64,000 nucleotides of DNA from a candidate division Zixibacteria bacterium SM23_81 (GTDB lineage Bacteria > SM23-81), in contig LJUY01000011.1 in NCBI GenBank assembly GCA_001304015.1, positions 1 through 64,000 on the forward strand, read 5' to 3'. The notes under the pieces were generated by a model. The model saw only the letters and a program-made list of their open reading frames with translations. It was not told the origin of the DNA and ran no database searches. Made by a program: the position numbers and the translations under genes. Of the stretch, positions 1 through 8,325 are shown one piece after another. How positions within the stretch are numbered: position 1 is the stretch's first letter; each line of letters starts with the position of its first letter.

Positions 1-998
1 AACGAGGAGATATCTTCACCGATTACCGAGTATCCTCTACCGGGGATGACGTGGCCATTCTGTTCTCCCATCATCGGGGAGCCTTGAATGAGAAAATCCA
101 CAAACTGGCCTGGGATGCCTTTGTCGAGGGAACTAATGTGGCTCAAGAACAGGGCTTATATGGAGCGGGACAAGACCTACTGAAAGACGCATTTACCGGA
201 AACGTAAAGGGCATGGGGCCAGCGGTGGCGGAGATCGAGTTCGAGGAGCGCCCCAACGAGCCCTTCCTATTGTTCGCCGCCGACAAAACGGACCCCGGAG
301 CGTATAATTTGCCTCTCTTCCTGAGCTTCGCCGATCCCATGCACAACTCGGGATTGATCCTCAGCCCCAAAATGAGCCAGGGCTTTCGTTTCGTCATCAT
401 GGATGTCTCCCATATTGAGGGTGATCGGATCATCGAGCTCAACGCTCCCGAGGAGCTTTATGACATCGCCGCACTCTTAAGGGATAACGAGCGGTTCGTC
501 GTGGAGGCCATCTACTCGCGGCAAACAGGGGATCAAGCCGTGGCCGTGAGCACCACGAGATTGCACAACATCGCTGGCAAATATACCGGCAAAGATGACC
601 CGGTGATGCTGGTGAGAGTCCAGGGGGGGTTTCCAGCAACCGGAGAGGTACTTTCCCCCTACAGCATCGGACATTTCGTAGCTGGGTTTATGCGAGGTAG
701 CCATCACGGACCTCTCATGCCCGTGAAGAACAACTCGCCCATCTCTTTCTTCGACGGACCCCCGGTGGTGACTTGTCAGGCCTTTTGCGTGCACGATGGT
801 GAGCTCACCGAGTCCGCTGATGCCTTTGATCACCCTTATTGGGATTGGGTTCGTAACGAGGTTTCGCGCAAGGCCACCGAGCTCCGTCGTCAGGGCTTCT
901 CCGGTCCGGCGATGCTGCCTTACAGCGAGCTGGAGTATGGAGGTATCGTGGAGAAGATGGCCAAGCTGGATGAGAAGTTTACAGTGCGGAAAACCTAG
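1..998 (+). CDS. fbp: Fructose-1,6-bisphosphate aldolase/phosphatase (5' end outside window)
   Basis: This bifunctional gluconeogenic enzyme condenses triose phosphates to FBP and then hydrolyses it to fructose 6-phosphate in the cytosol. The reading frame is open to the window edge (first full codon at base 3), and the residues before the listed GTG (DYRVSSTGDD) match the family N-terminal region, so the true start lies upstream and the GTG at 51 is internal. Recognisable blocks are DKTDPGAYNLPL, the GPLMPV segment and the C-terminal SELEYGGI block with the conserved Tyr. About 330 residues are visible of a family length of roughly 360-400. The enzyme is typical of archaea and deep-branching or thermophilic bacteria. 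It ends 380 bp before the ferredoxin gene. Function is confident by family similarity. Confidence 0.9.
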   Translation, partial: RGDIFTDYRVSSTGDDVAILFSHHRGALNEKIHKLAWDAFVEGTNVAQEQGLYGAGQDLLKDAFTGNVKGMGPAVAEIEFEERPNEPFLLFAADKTDPGAYNLPLFLSFADPMHNSGLILSPKMSQGFRFVIMDVSHIEGDRIIELNAPEELYDIAALLRDNERFVVEAIYSRQTGDQAVAVSTTRLHNIAGKYTGKDDPVMLVRVQGGFPATGEVLSPYSIGHFVAGFMRGSHHGPLMPVKNNSPISFFDGPPVVTCQAFCVHDGELTESADAFDHPYWDWVRNEVSRKATELRRQGFSGPAMLPYSELEYGGIVEKMAKLDEKFTVRKT

Positions 999-1002
999 AG
1001 CA

Positions 1003-1368
1003 GAGTTGCAGTTGGCTGGAAAAAACAGTAAGCAGTAAAAGGCGAATGGCAATAGCAACGGCAATGGCAATGAAAAAGGCGATGGCAGTTTGCAGTGGCA
1101 GTTGGCAGCAAGCAGAAACTAGAAGCTGGTTTATGGTTGTGGAAGCTGGTATGGAGGCTAGAGGCTAGATGCTGGAAGCTAGACAATACCATTTCTTATA
1201 GCTTCTATCCAGGATCTAGCATCCAGGATCCAGGATCTGTTTTCTTCACGAGTCTCGAGTCTCTGGTCTCATTTTTCACGGATACCGGTCCCCGTATCCC
1301 AGTTTTCTCACGATCAACGATTAACGATCCACGATTAACGCGTCTCGATTTTCGATTCAACGACGTAC
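1003..1368 (+). repeat. Dispersed intergenic repeat, copy A (long form)
   Basis: The gap between fbp and the ferredoxin gene holds no convincing gene. It is made of short near-repeated words: GGCAATAGCAACGGCAATGG, then AGAAGCTGG/GAGGCTAGA units, then ATCCAGGATC units, then ACGATCAACGATTAACGATC. The same modules occur in the same order, reverse complemented, at 16660-16985, including a long near-identical run around TTTATGGTTGTGGAAGCTGG. Relative to transcription both copies lie in the same sense, just upstream of the next gene. ORFs called through it are low-complexity artefacts. Confidence 0.85.
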
Positions 1369-1381
1369 AAGGAGACATGAA

Positions 1382-1630
1382 GTGGCATTGATGATCGGCG
1401 AGGAATGTATCGCCTGCGACGCCTGTGTGTCGGATTGTCCCAACGATGCCATCAACGGGGGCGATCCCATCTACATCATCAATCCGAACTTATGCACCGA
1501 GTATATGGGCGCCTACGATGAGCCCCAGTGCGCCTCCATTTGTCCGGTGGATTGCATCTTTCAAGATCCCGATTACGAGGAAACTCACGAGGAGCTTTTG
1601 GCAAAGTATCACCGTCTCCATCCAGACTAA
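1382..1630 (+). CDS. 2x[4Fe-4S] ferredoxin (YfhL-like)
   Basis: This 82-residue electron carrier has two cluster motifs. The first is CIACDACVSDCP, and the second uses CxxxxxxxxC spacing ending in CASICPVDCI, as in Alvin-type ferredoxins with a longer second loop. The start is GTG at 1382, because AAGGAG lies 7 bases upstream and the nearby ATG at 1377 runs into a stop after four codons. It sits just ahead of the rnf operon but is separated from it by a terminator, so it is probably its own transcript. The natural inference is that it carries low-potential electrons to or from Rnf and the oxidoreductases encoded downstream. Confidence 0.9.
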   Translation: MALMIGEECIACDACVSDCPNDAINGGDPIYIINPNLCTEYMGAYDEPQCASICPVDCIFQDPDYEETHEELLAKYHRLHPD

Positions 1631-1670
1631 ATCTTGGGCGGTAGACAACCATAAGAGTTACTCCCCGGCA

Positions 1671-1705
1671 GGGCAAGTGAGAGAGGCTCACCTGCCCTTT
1701 TCTTT
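1671..1705 (+). terminator. Rho-independent terminator after ferredoxin gene
   Basis: GGGCAAGTGAG (1671-1681) pairs with CTCACCTGCCC (1687-1697) with one mismatch around an AGAGG loop. It is followed by TTTTCTTT. It lies 40 bp past the ferredoxin stop. Confidence 0.8.
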
Positions 1706-1806
1706 GCTTCTCCGAGGCGCGGGAGCACAGTAGGCGAAAGAAAGCTTTCGGATTACTCCTCTGGAGGTGTTTCTCCTTAAGTTGACGGCTTTCGATAAAA
1801 AATAAC

Positions 1807-1835
1807 TTGACCTCGTTTCGCTTGTGATGTAAATT
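1807..1835 (+). promoter_or_regulatory. Candidate sigma70-type promoter for the rnf operon
   Basis: TTGACC (1807-1812) is followed by 17 bases and TAAATT (1830-1835), 49 bp before rnfC. A similar TTGACC element precedes apbE. This is a pattern match only, with no experimental support. Confidence 0.4.
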
Positions 1836-1883
1836 GACCATTCTTAGCTGTTTCCATCCCCTTTCTTCCTGTAGGAACTCTGG

Positions 1884-3209
1884 ATGTTTGCTAAAAAAAC
1901 GTTTCCTGGCGGAAGCCACCCACCAACAAACAAGAGGCGAACTCAGGCTTCGATGATTCAGGATATGCCCCTTCCGCAGAGGGTGGTCATTCCCCTGCAC
2001 CAGCACACGGGGGCTCCGGCGCAACCCATCGTCGCCGTGGGCGACGAGGTCAAAGCGGGTCAAAAGATCGGCGAAGCTCAGGGCTACGTCTCCGTTCCCG
2101 TACACGCCTCTATTAGCGGAAAGGTAACGGCCATCGAGCCTCACCTACACCCTCTTGGCGGTCAACTTCCCGCCGTGATCATCGAGGGAGATGGCCGCGA
2201 CACCTGGCTTGAGCAACCCGGCGAGGCACGGCAAACATCCCAGTCCGATTCTAAAGCCATGGTGGAGGCAATCAGGGAAGCAGGTATCGTAGGCTTGGGC
2301 GGGGCGGCCTTCCCTACCCACGTGAAGCTCTCGCCTCCCGAAGGGAAATCCATCGACACCTTCATCCTCAATGGCGCCGAATGCGAGCCATACCTCACCG
2401 CCGATCACCGGTTGATGGTGGAAAATACCGAGGAGATCGTGGCTGGGGCAAAGATCATTTTGAACATCCTCAACTGCCATCGGGGAATCATAGGGATCGA
2501 GGCCAACAAACCAGACGCCCTCGCGGCCATGCGCGAAAGAACTCGGCAGGAAAAGGAATTGGAGGTAGTAGCGCTTCAGGTGAAATATCCTCAGGGTGCT
2601 GAAAAACAGCTCATCTGGGCCATCACCAAGAGAGAAGTGCCCTCGGGCGGGCTGCCCATGGACATCGGCTGTGTCGTTCAAAATGTGGGTACGGCCAAAG
2701 CCATCTTCGACGCGGTCGTTTCAGGAAAACCGTTGGTTGAGCGAGTGGTCTCCGTCACAGGTCCCATCGTCAAGGAGCCGAAAAACCTTCGGGTACGAAT
2801 TGGCACTCTGTTCGAAGAGCTGATTCAGCAGACCGCTGGAACTGTTGAAAATCCCGGTAAGCTGATCATGGGCGGACCCATGATGGGCTTGGCACAGGTC
2901 TCAAGTCAGGTGCCGGTGATCAAGGGAACCTCCGGAGTGTTGCTTATACCTACCGACCAAGCGGTCATCCCCGAGCCGCAGACCTGCATTTCTTGTGCCC
3001 GATGCGTGGACACTTGTCCCATGAAGCTTGTGCCCACAGAGCTGGGGAAGCTGGTTCAGCATTCTCTTTTCAAAGAGGCTGAGAAGCTGGGCGTGCTGGA
3101 TTGTATGGAATGCGGCACCTGCTCATACATCTGTCCCTCTAAGATCAACCTCGTCCACCTGTTCAAGTTCGCCAAGGCCAAAATTCTCTCTGAGAAAAGG
3201 AAAAAATGA
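1884..3209 (+). CDS. rnfC: Rnf complex subunit RnfC (electron transport complex, NADH-binding side)
   Basis: RnfC is the peripheral NADH/FMN- and Fe-S-binding subunit of the ion-translocating ferredoxin:NAD+ oxidoreductase. The 441-residue protein starts with the family signature FPGGSHPP after MFAKKT. It has the PLPQRVVIPLHQHTGAPA segment, a Gly-rich nucleotide-binding region (GLGGAAFPTHVKL), an SLBB-like middle and two [4Fe-4S] motifs near the C-terminus (CISCARCVDTCP and CMECGTCSYICP). It lacks the long Ala/Lys-rich C-terminal tail of gammaproteobacterial RnfC. It is the first gene of an rnfCDGEAB run, and its stop is one base from rnfD. Start ATG 1884 fits the family N-terminus. Confidence 0.95.
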   Translation: MFAKKTFPGGSHPPTNKRRTQASMIQDMPLPQRVVIPLHQHTGAPAQPIVAVGDEVKAGQKIGEAQGYVSVPVHASISGKVTAIEPHLHPLGGQLPAVIIEGDGRDTWLEQPGEARQTSQSDSKAMVEAIREAGIVGLGGAAFPTHVKLSPPEGKSIDTFILNGAECEPYLTADHRLMVENTEEIVAGAKIILNILNCHRGIIGIEANKPDALAAMRERTRQEKELEVVALQVKYPQGAEKQLIWAITKREVPSGGLPMDIGCVVQNVGTAKAIFDAVVSGKPLVERVVSVTGPIVKEPKNLRVRIGTLFEELIQQTAGTVENPGKLIMGGPMMGLAQVSSQVPVIKGTSGVLLIPTDQAVIPEPQTCISCARCVDTCPMKLVPTELGKLVQHSLFKEAEKLGVLDCMECGTCSYICPSKINLVHLFKFAKAKILSEKRKK

Positions 3210-3210
3210 A

Positions 3211-4269
3211 ATGGCACAGGAGGCTCCGGCGGAGGAAAAACTTCTGCACGTCTCTGTCTCTCCTCATCTCAGGGATACAGTAAGCGTACCGAAGATCATG
3301 CGTTCGGTAATCTTGGCTCTGACGCCTGCCTTGATCTGGGCCGTCTACATCTTCGGCCTTCGGGCTTTATGGTTGGTCCTGGTGGGAATGATGTCGGCAG
3401 TTTTGACCGAGGCCATCTGCCAGAAAATCATGGGGCGGCCGATCACCGTCTCAGATGGCAGCGCTGTGGTGACGGGGATGTTGCTGGTATACTGTCTGCC
3501 GCCGGGAGTGCCTTTTTGGATGCCGATGGTGGGCAGCGCTTTCGCCATCGCCATAGGCAAACAGGCCTTCGGGGGCTTAGGACATAATCCATTAAATCCA
3601 GCCCTCTTAGGCAGAGCTTTCCTCCTGGCCTCCTGGCCTCTTCATATGACTACCGACTGGCGGGCCCCTGCCATGGGCACCATGTCGGGCATCGATGCCG
3701 TGACGAATGCCACGCCTCTGGCTGTGCTCAAGGAGGCGCACAAAGTTTTGGCTGACCCCGTTTCGACCACGGAGCAGGTGGTCCAGGCGAGAGAGGCCGT
3801 CGCCCAGCTCTCTTCGTCATATGGAAACCTCTTCTTCGGCAATGTGGGTGGTTCTCTGGGAGAAACCTCAGCTCTCCTATTGCTTGTTGGCGGCTTGTAC
3901 CTGATGTTCAAGCGATACATCGGTTGGAAAATCCCTCTGACGTTCTTGGGCATAGTGATGATTCTGACCAGCGCCTTTGGCGGCGCGGATGGCCTTTTCA
4001 CTGGAGACGCATTGTTCCACCTGCTGTCTGGGGGATTGATTCTGGGGGCTTTCTTCATGGCCACGGATATGGTGACCACGCCGGTCACCTTTCGGGGCCG
4101 CCTGATTTTCGGTGCCGGTTGCGGCGTGATCACCTCGGTCATCCGGCTTGTGGGTGGATATCCCGAGGGTGTATGTTACTCCATCTTACTGATGAACGCT
4201 TTCACTCCACTCATCGACCGATGGACCAGACCCAAAAGGCTTGGGGAAAAGGGCCTACGCCAGGAATAA
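3211..4269 (+). CDS. rnfD: Rnf complex membrane subunit RnfD
   Basis: RnfD is an integral membrane subunit of the Rnf ion pump that carries a covalently bound FMN. The track ORF begins inside rnfC. The start chosen is ATG 3211, one base after the rnfC stop, with the ribosome site AAAAGGA inside the rnfC end. This gives 352 residues, normal for the family. The family block GHNPLNPALLGRAFLL and several transmembrane helices are visible. The threonine for FMN attachment is probably in DAVTNATPL, which matches the position of the S/T-G-A-T type site. It is flavinylated by ApbE, whose gene lies 4 kb downstream. Confidence 0.95.
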   Translation: MAQEAPAEEKLLHVSVSPHLRDTVSVPKIMRSVILALTPALIWAVYIFGLRALWLVLVGMMSAVLTEAICQKIMGRPITVSDGSAVVTGMLLVYCLPPGVPFWMPMVGSAFAIAIGKQAFGGLGHNPLNPALLGRAFLLASWPLHMTTDWRAPAMGTMSGIDAVTNATPLAVLKEAHKVLADPVSTTEQVVQAREAVAQLSSSYGNLFFGNVGGSLGETSALLLLVGGLYLMFKRYIGWKIPLTFLGIVMILTSAFGGADGLFTGDALFHLLSGGLILGAFFMATDMVTTPVTFRGRLIFGAGCGVITSVIRLVGGYPEGVCYSILLMNAFTPLIDRWTRPKRLGEKGLRQE

Positions 4270-4369
4270 GGAGCAGGTGCCCGGTCCCCAAGGAATAAAT
4301 TTGACAAGGCCAGATATCGGAAGTTACCTGGATCCTCATAAATTCAACCTCTTTGTACGGGAGTGAACC

Positions 4370-5050
4370 ATGCATTCCACAGCTCGATTGGTCTTCGCCC
4401 TCACCATTACCTGCTTGGGCTCAGCGTTGGCCCTGGCCGCCATTCACGGCCTCACTGAGGCTCCCATTCAAGAGCAAAAACGGTTGGCCACAATGAGGGC
4501 CGTCCAGGAAGCCCTGCCGCCCTTTGACAACGATCCAGTGGCTGACACCCTCCAGATCATCCTGGAGGAGGATGAGGTGGGAGCGGAGAAAATGCTCACC
4601 GTCTATCTGGGCAGACAGGGGAATACAATAACCGGGGTCGCTTTTCCCGTATTTGGAGAGGGCTATGGGGGCCTCATTCACATCATGGTGGGCATCAACC
4701 TCAAGGGAGAAATGAGCGGCATCAAAGTTCTAGAACACCTGGAAACCCCTGGGCTGGGGGCAAAGATCGAGGAGTCTTCCTTTACAGACCAGTTTAAGAA
4801 TAGATCTTTGGAAAATTCTACGCTGGTTAACGGTAACCTGGCCGTGAAGAAAGACGGCGGAGACCTGGACGCCCTGACCGGAGCAACTATTTCACCCCGA
4901 GGTATGGCCATGGCCGCCAGTGCAGGACTCAAGATCTTTCAGAGACATGGGACACAAATTCTGGGTGCGCCCCAGGAACAGGACACCACCATGACGATCC
5001 CAGAGGTTGGGGCTCTGGAGGAAGAGCCTCAAAAAGCGACAGAAGACTAG
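4370..5050 (+). CDS. rnfG: Rnf complex FMN-binding subunit RnfG
   Basis: RnfG is the extracytoplasmic flavoprotein of the Rnf complex, anchored by one N-terminal transmembrane helix (residues about 7-25). The 226-residue protein has the FMN-binding domain GLGAKI...F and the covalent attachment motif DALTGATISP, where FMN is linked by phosphoester to the Thr by ApbE. The acidic C-terminal tail (EVGALEEEPQ) is longer than in many homologues. Start ATG 4370 has GGAGTG 8 bases upstream. A 100 bp spacer separates it from rnfD, the largest gap inside the operon. The next gene, rnfE, follows after 18 bp. Confidence 0.95.
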   Translation: MHSTARLVFALTITCLGSALALAAIHGLTEAPIQEQKRLATMRAVQEALPPFDNDPVADTLQIILEEDEVGAEKMLTVYLGRQGNTITGVAFPVFGEGYGGLIHIMVGINLKGEMSGIKVLEHLETPGLGAKIEESSFTDQFKNRSLENSTLVNGNLAVKKDGGDLDALTGATISPRGMAMAASAGLKIFQRHGTQILGAPQEQDTTMTIPEVGALEEEPQKATED

Positions 5051-5068
5051 AAAGCGGGAAAAAGCACT

Positions 5069-5665
5069 ATGAGTGTGGCCACGGAGTTTACCAAGGGTTT
5101 CATTCGGGAAAACCCCCTCTTTCGGCTGGTGCTGGGTATGTGCCCGGCTTTGGCAGTCACCACCATGGCCATCAACGGTGTGGCCATGGGTCTAGCCGCC
5201 ACGGCAGTGCTAGTTGGATCGAATCTGGTCATCTCCATCCTGCGCCGGTTCATCCCGTCTCAGGTTCGCATCCCCGTCTTCATCGTAGTTATCGCCTCCT
5301 TCGTGACGATTATCGACATGGTCATGGCGGGATATTTTTATGAGCTTCATAAGGTATTGGGACTGTTTATTCCCCTCATCGTGGTGAATTGCATTATTCT
5401 AGGCAGAGCCGAAGCGTTCGCCTCCCGCAATCCGATCCTCCTGTCATTGGCTGATGGCCTGGGTATGGGGCTGGGCTTCACACTGGCCTTGGTGATCCTG
5501 GGCAGCGTAAGGGAAATCCTGGGCAGCGGCACCATCTTCGGAGTCTCTATCTTTGCTTCGGGATTCGAACCGGCGGTAATTATGCTCTTGCCACCGGGAG
5601 CTTTCTTGGCCCTGGGTCTTCTGTTGGGTCTGATGAACAAGTTGACAAAGGCGGAGGAAACATAA
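5069..5665 (+). CDS. rnfE: Rnf complex membrane subunit RnfE
   Basis: RnfE is a six-helix integral membrane subunit, paired with RnfA around a membrane-embedded iron-sulfur centre. The 198-residue protein has the family blocks [20 protein letters not shown] and [14 protein letters not shown], and it ends in a lysine-containing tail. The conserved Cys in LGMC and VNC are those that coordinate the intramembrane cluster in RnfA/E. It sits 18 bp after rnfG, and rnfA starts one base after its stop, so translation is probably coupled. Length and motifs are normal. Confidence 0.95.
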   Translation: MSVATEFTKGFIRENPLFRLVLGMCPALAVTTMAINGVAMGLAATAVLVGSNLVISILRRFIPSQVRIPVFIVVIASFVTIIDMVMAGYFYELHKVLGLFIPLIVVNCIILGRAEAFASRNPILLSLADGLGMGLGFTLALVILGSVREILGSGTIFGVSIFASGFEPAVIMLLPPGAFLALGLLLGLMNKLTKAEET

Positions 5666-5666
5666 C

Positions 5667-6248
5667 GTGGGCGAGTTTTTCATTATCCTGATTAGTGCAG
5701 TTTTGGTCAATAACTTCGTTCTGGCGCGATTTCTGGGCATTTGTCCCTTCTTGGGTGTCTCTAAGAAGACTGACACCGCCCTTGGGATGGGCATGGCGGT
5801 CATCTTCGTCATGACTCTGGCCTCCATCTTCACCAACCTCATCCATAACTTGGTACTGATCCCCTATCACCTGGAATTTCTCCAAATCGTGACCTTCATC
5901 CTGGTCATCGCTTCATTGGTCCAGCTAGTAGAAACGGTCCTCCGCAAACTCAGCCCAGCCTTGTACCATGCCCTGGGCATTTACCTTCCACTGATCACCA
6001 CCAACTGTGCTATCTTGGGCCTGGCACTATTAAACGTCATCAAACAGTACGACCTGACTCGTTGTATTGTCTTCGGCCTGGGAGCTGGATTGGGATTCAC
6101 CCTGGCCCTGCTGATCATGTCCGGCATCCGGGAACGTTTGCAGTTCGCCGACGTTCCCAAACCGCTCCGCGGGGTGCCCATCACCCTCATCGTGGCCGGA
6201 CTGCTCTCCATGGCGTTCATGGGTTTTTCGGGATTGGTGAAGATGTAA
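5667..6248 (+). CDS. rnfA: Rnf complex membrane subunit RnfA
   Basis: RnfA is the pseudo-symmetrical partner of RnfE in the membrane core of the Rnf pump. The 193-residue protein starts with GTG at 5667, one base after the rnfE stop, with GGAGG inside the rnfE end. The diagnostic blocks are [18 protein letters not shown] and [12 protein letters not shown], which contain the two cluster cysteines. Six hydrophobic helices are evident. No alternative function is likely. Confidence 0.95.
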   Translation: MGEFFIILISAVLVNNFVLARFLGICPFLGVSKKTDTALGMGMAVIFVMTLASIFTNLIHNLVLIPYHLEFLQIVTFILVIASLVQLVETVLRKLSPALYHALGIYLPLITTNCAILGLALLNVIKQYDLTRCIVFGLGAGLGFTLALLIMSGIRERLQFADVPKPLRGVPITLIVAGLLSMAFMGFSGLVKM

Positions 6249-6263
6249 GGGAGCAAATTAAGG

Positions 6264-7283
6264 ATGCAGAGCAGCACATTACTGGCCCTTATCGCCTTGG
6301 GAGCACTGGGTCTGTTGTTCAGCGCTGGCCTCGCCTACGCCTCCAGGAAATTCGCTGTCGAGGAAGATCCCCGGGTGATACAGATCCTTGATGTCCTGGC
6401 CGGCGCCAATTGCGGGGCGTGTGGTTATCCCGGCTGTCGTGCCTTCGCCGAGGCGGTGGTCGAGGGAAAAGCTCCCATAAGTGCCTGTACCCCGGGAGGA
6501 ACCGAGTCGACCAGCAAAATTGCCAAAATCATGGAGATGGAGGCTGAGGAGGGCGAATATGTCCCCCAAGTGGCTGTGGTGCGTTGTCGGGGTGGCTTTA
6601 AAGAAGCCCGAACCTTGTTTCAATATTATGGCTTGCAGGACTGCGCCGCTGCCCAATTGGCTGCAGGGGGCTCCAAGGCTTGTGCATATGGTTGCCTGGG
6701 GTTGGGCAGTTGCGTGCGGGTTTGTCCCTTCGAGGCCCTCACCATGGGCGATAACGGTCTTCCCCTGGTGGACGACAAAAGGTGCACTGGCTGTGGGCTG
6801 TGCGTTTCCGCCTGTCCCAGAGGGATCATCCAGCTCATCCCGCGCAGTGCTCAGGTCTACCTGGCCTGCGTCTCTCAGGAAAGGGGAAAGAAAGTCAAGG
6901 CCGTTTGCTCGGTCGGCTGTATCGGCTGCGGTCTCTGTTCCAAACCCAAGGTCACGCCGTCTGGAGCCATCACCATGGCCGACAGCCTGCCCGTGATTGA
7001 TTACACCAAGGGTGCTGGCGAGCTGGTGGTGGCTGTGCACAAATGTCCCACTAACAGTTTTGTAGATAAGATCGTTCATCGGCCCTGGGTTTCCATCGAC
7101 ACCAAATGCGACGGCTGCGGCATCTGTAAGGAGATCTGTCCAGTGGACGCCATCGAAGGCGAGCAGAGCCATCAGCATAAAGTCATCACGAATAAATGCA
7201 TCGGCTGTGGCATCTGCGTGCCGAAATGCCCCCTTGCGGCCATCTCCATCCAAGGCGCCCTGGGCTATACGGAGGAACGTTGA
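6264..7283 (+). CDS. rnfB: Rnf complex ferredoxin-interacting subunit RnfB, multi-cluster form
   Basis: RnfB takes electrons from reduced ferredoxin at the membrane surface. The 339-residue protein has an N-terminal membrane helix (about residues 5-25), the 4Fe-4S domain CGACGYPGC, a CAYGCLGLGSCVRVCP/CTGCGLCVSACP pair, and a C-terminal ferredoxin pair (CDGCGICKEICP, CIGCGICVPKCP). It is therefore much richer in Fe-S clusters than E. coli RsxB. One middle motif reads CIGCGLCSKPKV, where the expected fourth Cys is replaced. Either an upstream Cys (AVCSVG) takes over or that cluster is altered. The stop overlaps the likely tatC start (TTGA). Confidence 0.95.
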   Translation: MQSSTLLALIALGALGLLFSAGLAYASRKFAVEEDPRVIQILDVLAGANCGACGYPGCRAFAEAVVEGKAPISACTPGGTESTSKIAKIMEMEAEEGEYVPQVAVVRCRGGFKEARTLFQYYGLQDCAAAQLAAGGSKACAYGCLGLGSCVRVCPFEALTMGDNGLPLVDDKRCTGCGLCVSACPRGIIQLIPRSAQVYLACVSQERGKKVKAVCSVGCIGCGLCSKPKVTPSGAITMADSLPVIDYTKGAGELVVAVHKCPTNSFVDKIVHRPWVSIDTKCDGCGICKEICPVDAIEGEQSHQHKVITNKCIGCGICVPKCPLAAISIQGALGYTEER

Positions 7284-8035
7284 GAACCAGACCGCGGGAC
7301 GAAAAGCGGATGGCTTTTCTAGAGCATCTGGAGGAGCTCCGCTGGAGGATCCTGAAGTCCCTGGCTGCAGTGATCATCGCCTCCATCGTGGCATATATCT
7401 TCTCCAGCCATCTCCTTAACTTGCTCATCAGGCCGGTTCCCCCCGACGTCCAACTGATCTTCACCGCACCTGCCGGAGCCTTCCTCATCAGAATCAAGAT
7501 CTCCCTCATCTTCGGTCTGTTGGGAGGTGTCCCGGTCCTTTTTTATCAAGCCTGGAAGTTCATCTTCCCAGGCCTTTTTGACTCAGAAATCAAGCTGGTT
7601 TCCGTGGTGGTGCTCTCTGGCACCGTTTGCTTTCTGCTGGGAGCCGCCTTTGCGCTCTTTATCATTCTTCCATTAGGGTTGCGATTCCTATTTAGCTTTC
7701 AGACCGCTCAGCTGATGCCTATGCCGGACATCAACAATTATGTCGGCTTTGCCGGTCGATTGTTCTTGGCCTTCGGAGTGGTTTTTGAACTACCCTTGTT
7801 GTCCTTCATTCTGTCAAAGATGGGAATTCTGACGCCCTCCTTTCTGCGCAGGCAACGTCGCTACGCCATTGTGGTCATCTTCATCGCTGCCGCCATCCTA
7901 ACACCGCCGGATGTGATCACCCAGGTACTGCTGGCAGCGCCTCTGATTTTACTTTACGAGATAAGCGTTTGGATCTCGGCCGCCGTGAGCAGGGAGCAGC
8001 AAGACAAAAAGCAAGACACCATCGAGAAAGAGTAA
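7280..8035 (+). CDS. tatC: Sec-independent protein translocase TatC
   Basis: TatC is the six-helix receptor for twin-arginine signal peptides. The family start block DEKRMAFLEHLEELRWRI is evident, followed by hydrophobic helices, a SLIFGLLGGVPVLFYQAWKFI-type segment and FELPLLSFIL. The track ORF starts inside rnfB. I prefer TTG 7280, which overlaps the rnfB stop and has GGAGG 4 bases upstream, giving 251 residues. ATG 7310 is the alternative. No tatA/tatB is seen nearby. Its place after rnfB may reflect export of cofactored proteins, but that is inference. Confidence 0.93.
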   Translation: MRTRPRDEKRMAFLEHLEELRWRILKSLAAVIIASIVAYIFSSHLLNLLIRPVPPDVQLIFTAPAGAFLIRIKISLIFGLLGGVPVLFYQAWKFIFPGLFDSEIKLVSVVVLSGTVCFLLGAAFALFIILPLGLRFLFSFQTAQLMPMPDINNYVGFAGRLFLAFGVVFELPLLSFILSKMGILTPSFLRRQRRYAIVVIFIAAAILTPPDVITQVLLAAPLILLYEISVWISAAVSREQQDKKQDTIEKE

Positions 8036-8325
8036 AAAAATAAGCAGTAACAGCTGACAGGGAAAATACTCTCCACAAAGAAAATCTCCTTCCCGAGATA
8101 GATTACAGGGAAGATATCCTGCCCCAGCCCTGGAGCTTAGTGGCTCCTGCCCTGCGTCCTGCTGAATGAGCTCTTGAACTTTCTCATATTAGATGGGCCG
8201 CGGACCTATTCGATCACCTCAGGTAGGAGTCGGCCATGGTCAAAATTTTGTTGACCCGAGGAAGCGAATTTTTATATCTTAGGTTTATGTAAAGAACCCC
8301 CTTCTCCTCTCAGAGGGATGTTCCC
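8036..8325 (+). promoter_or_regulatory. Leader between tatC and apbE, with a candidate promoter
   Basis: There is no coding frame in these 290 bases. TTGACC (8251-8256), 16 bases, then TATATC (8273-8278) is a candidate promoter 48 bp before apbE. The rest shows no clear hairpin with a T-tract, so read-through from the rnf operon remains possible. Confidence 0.4.
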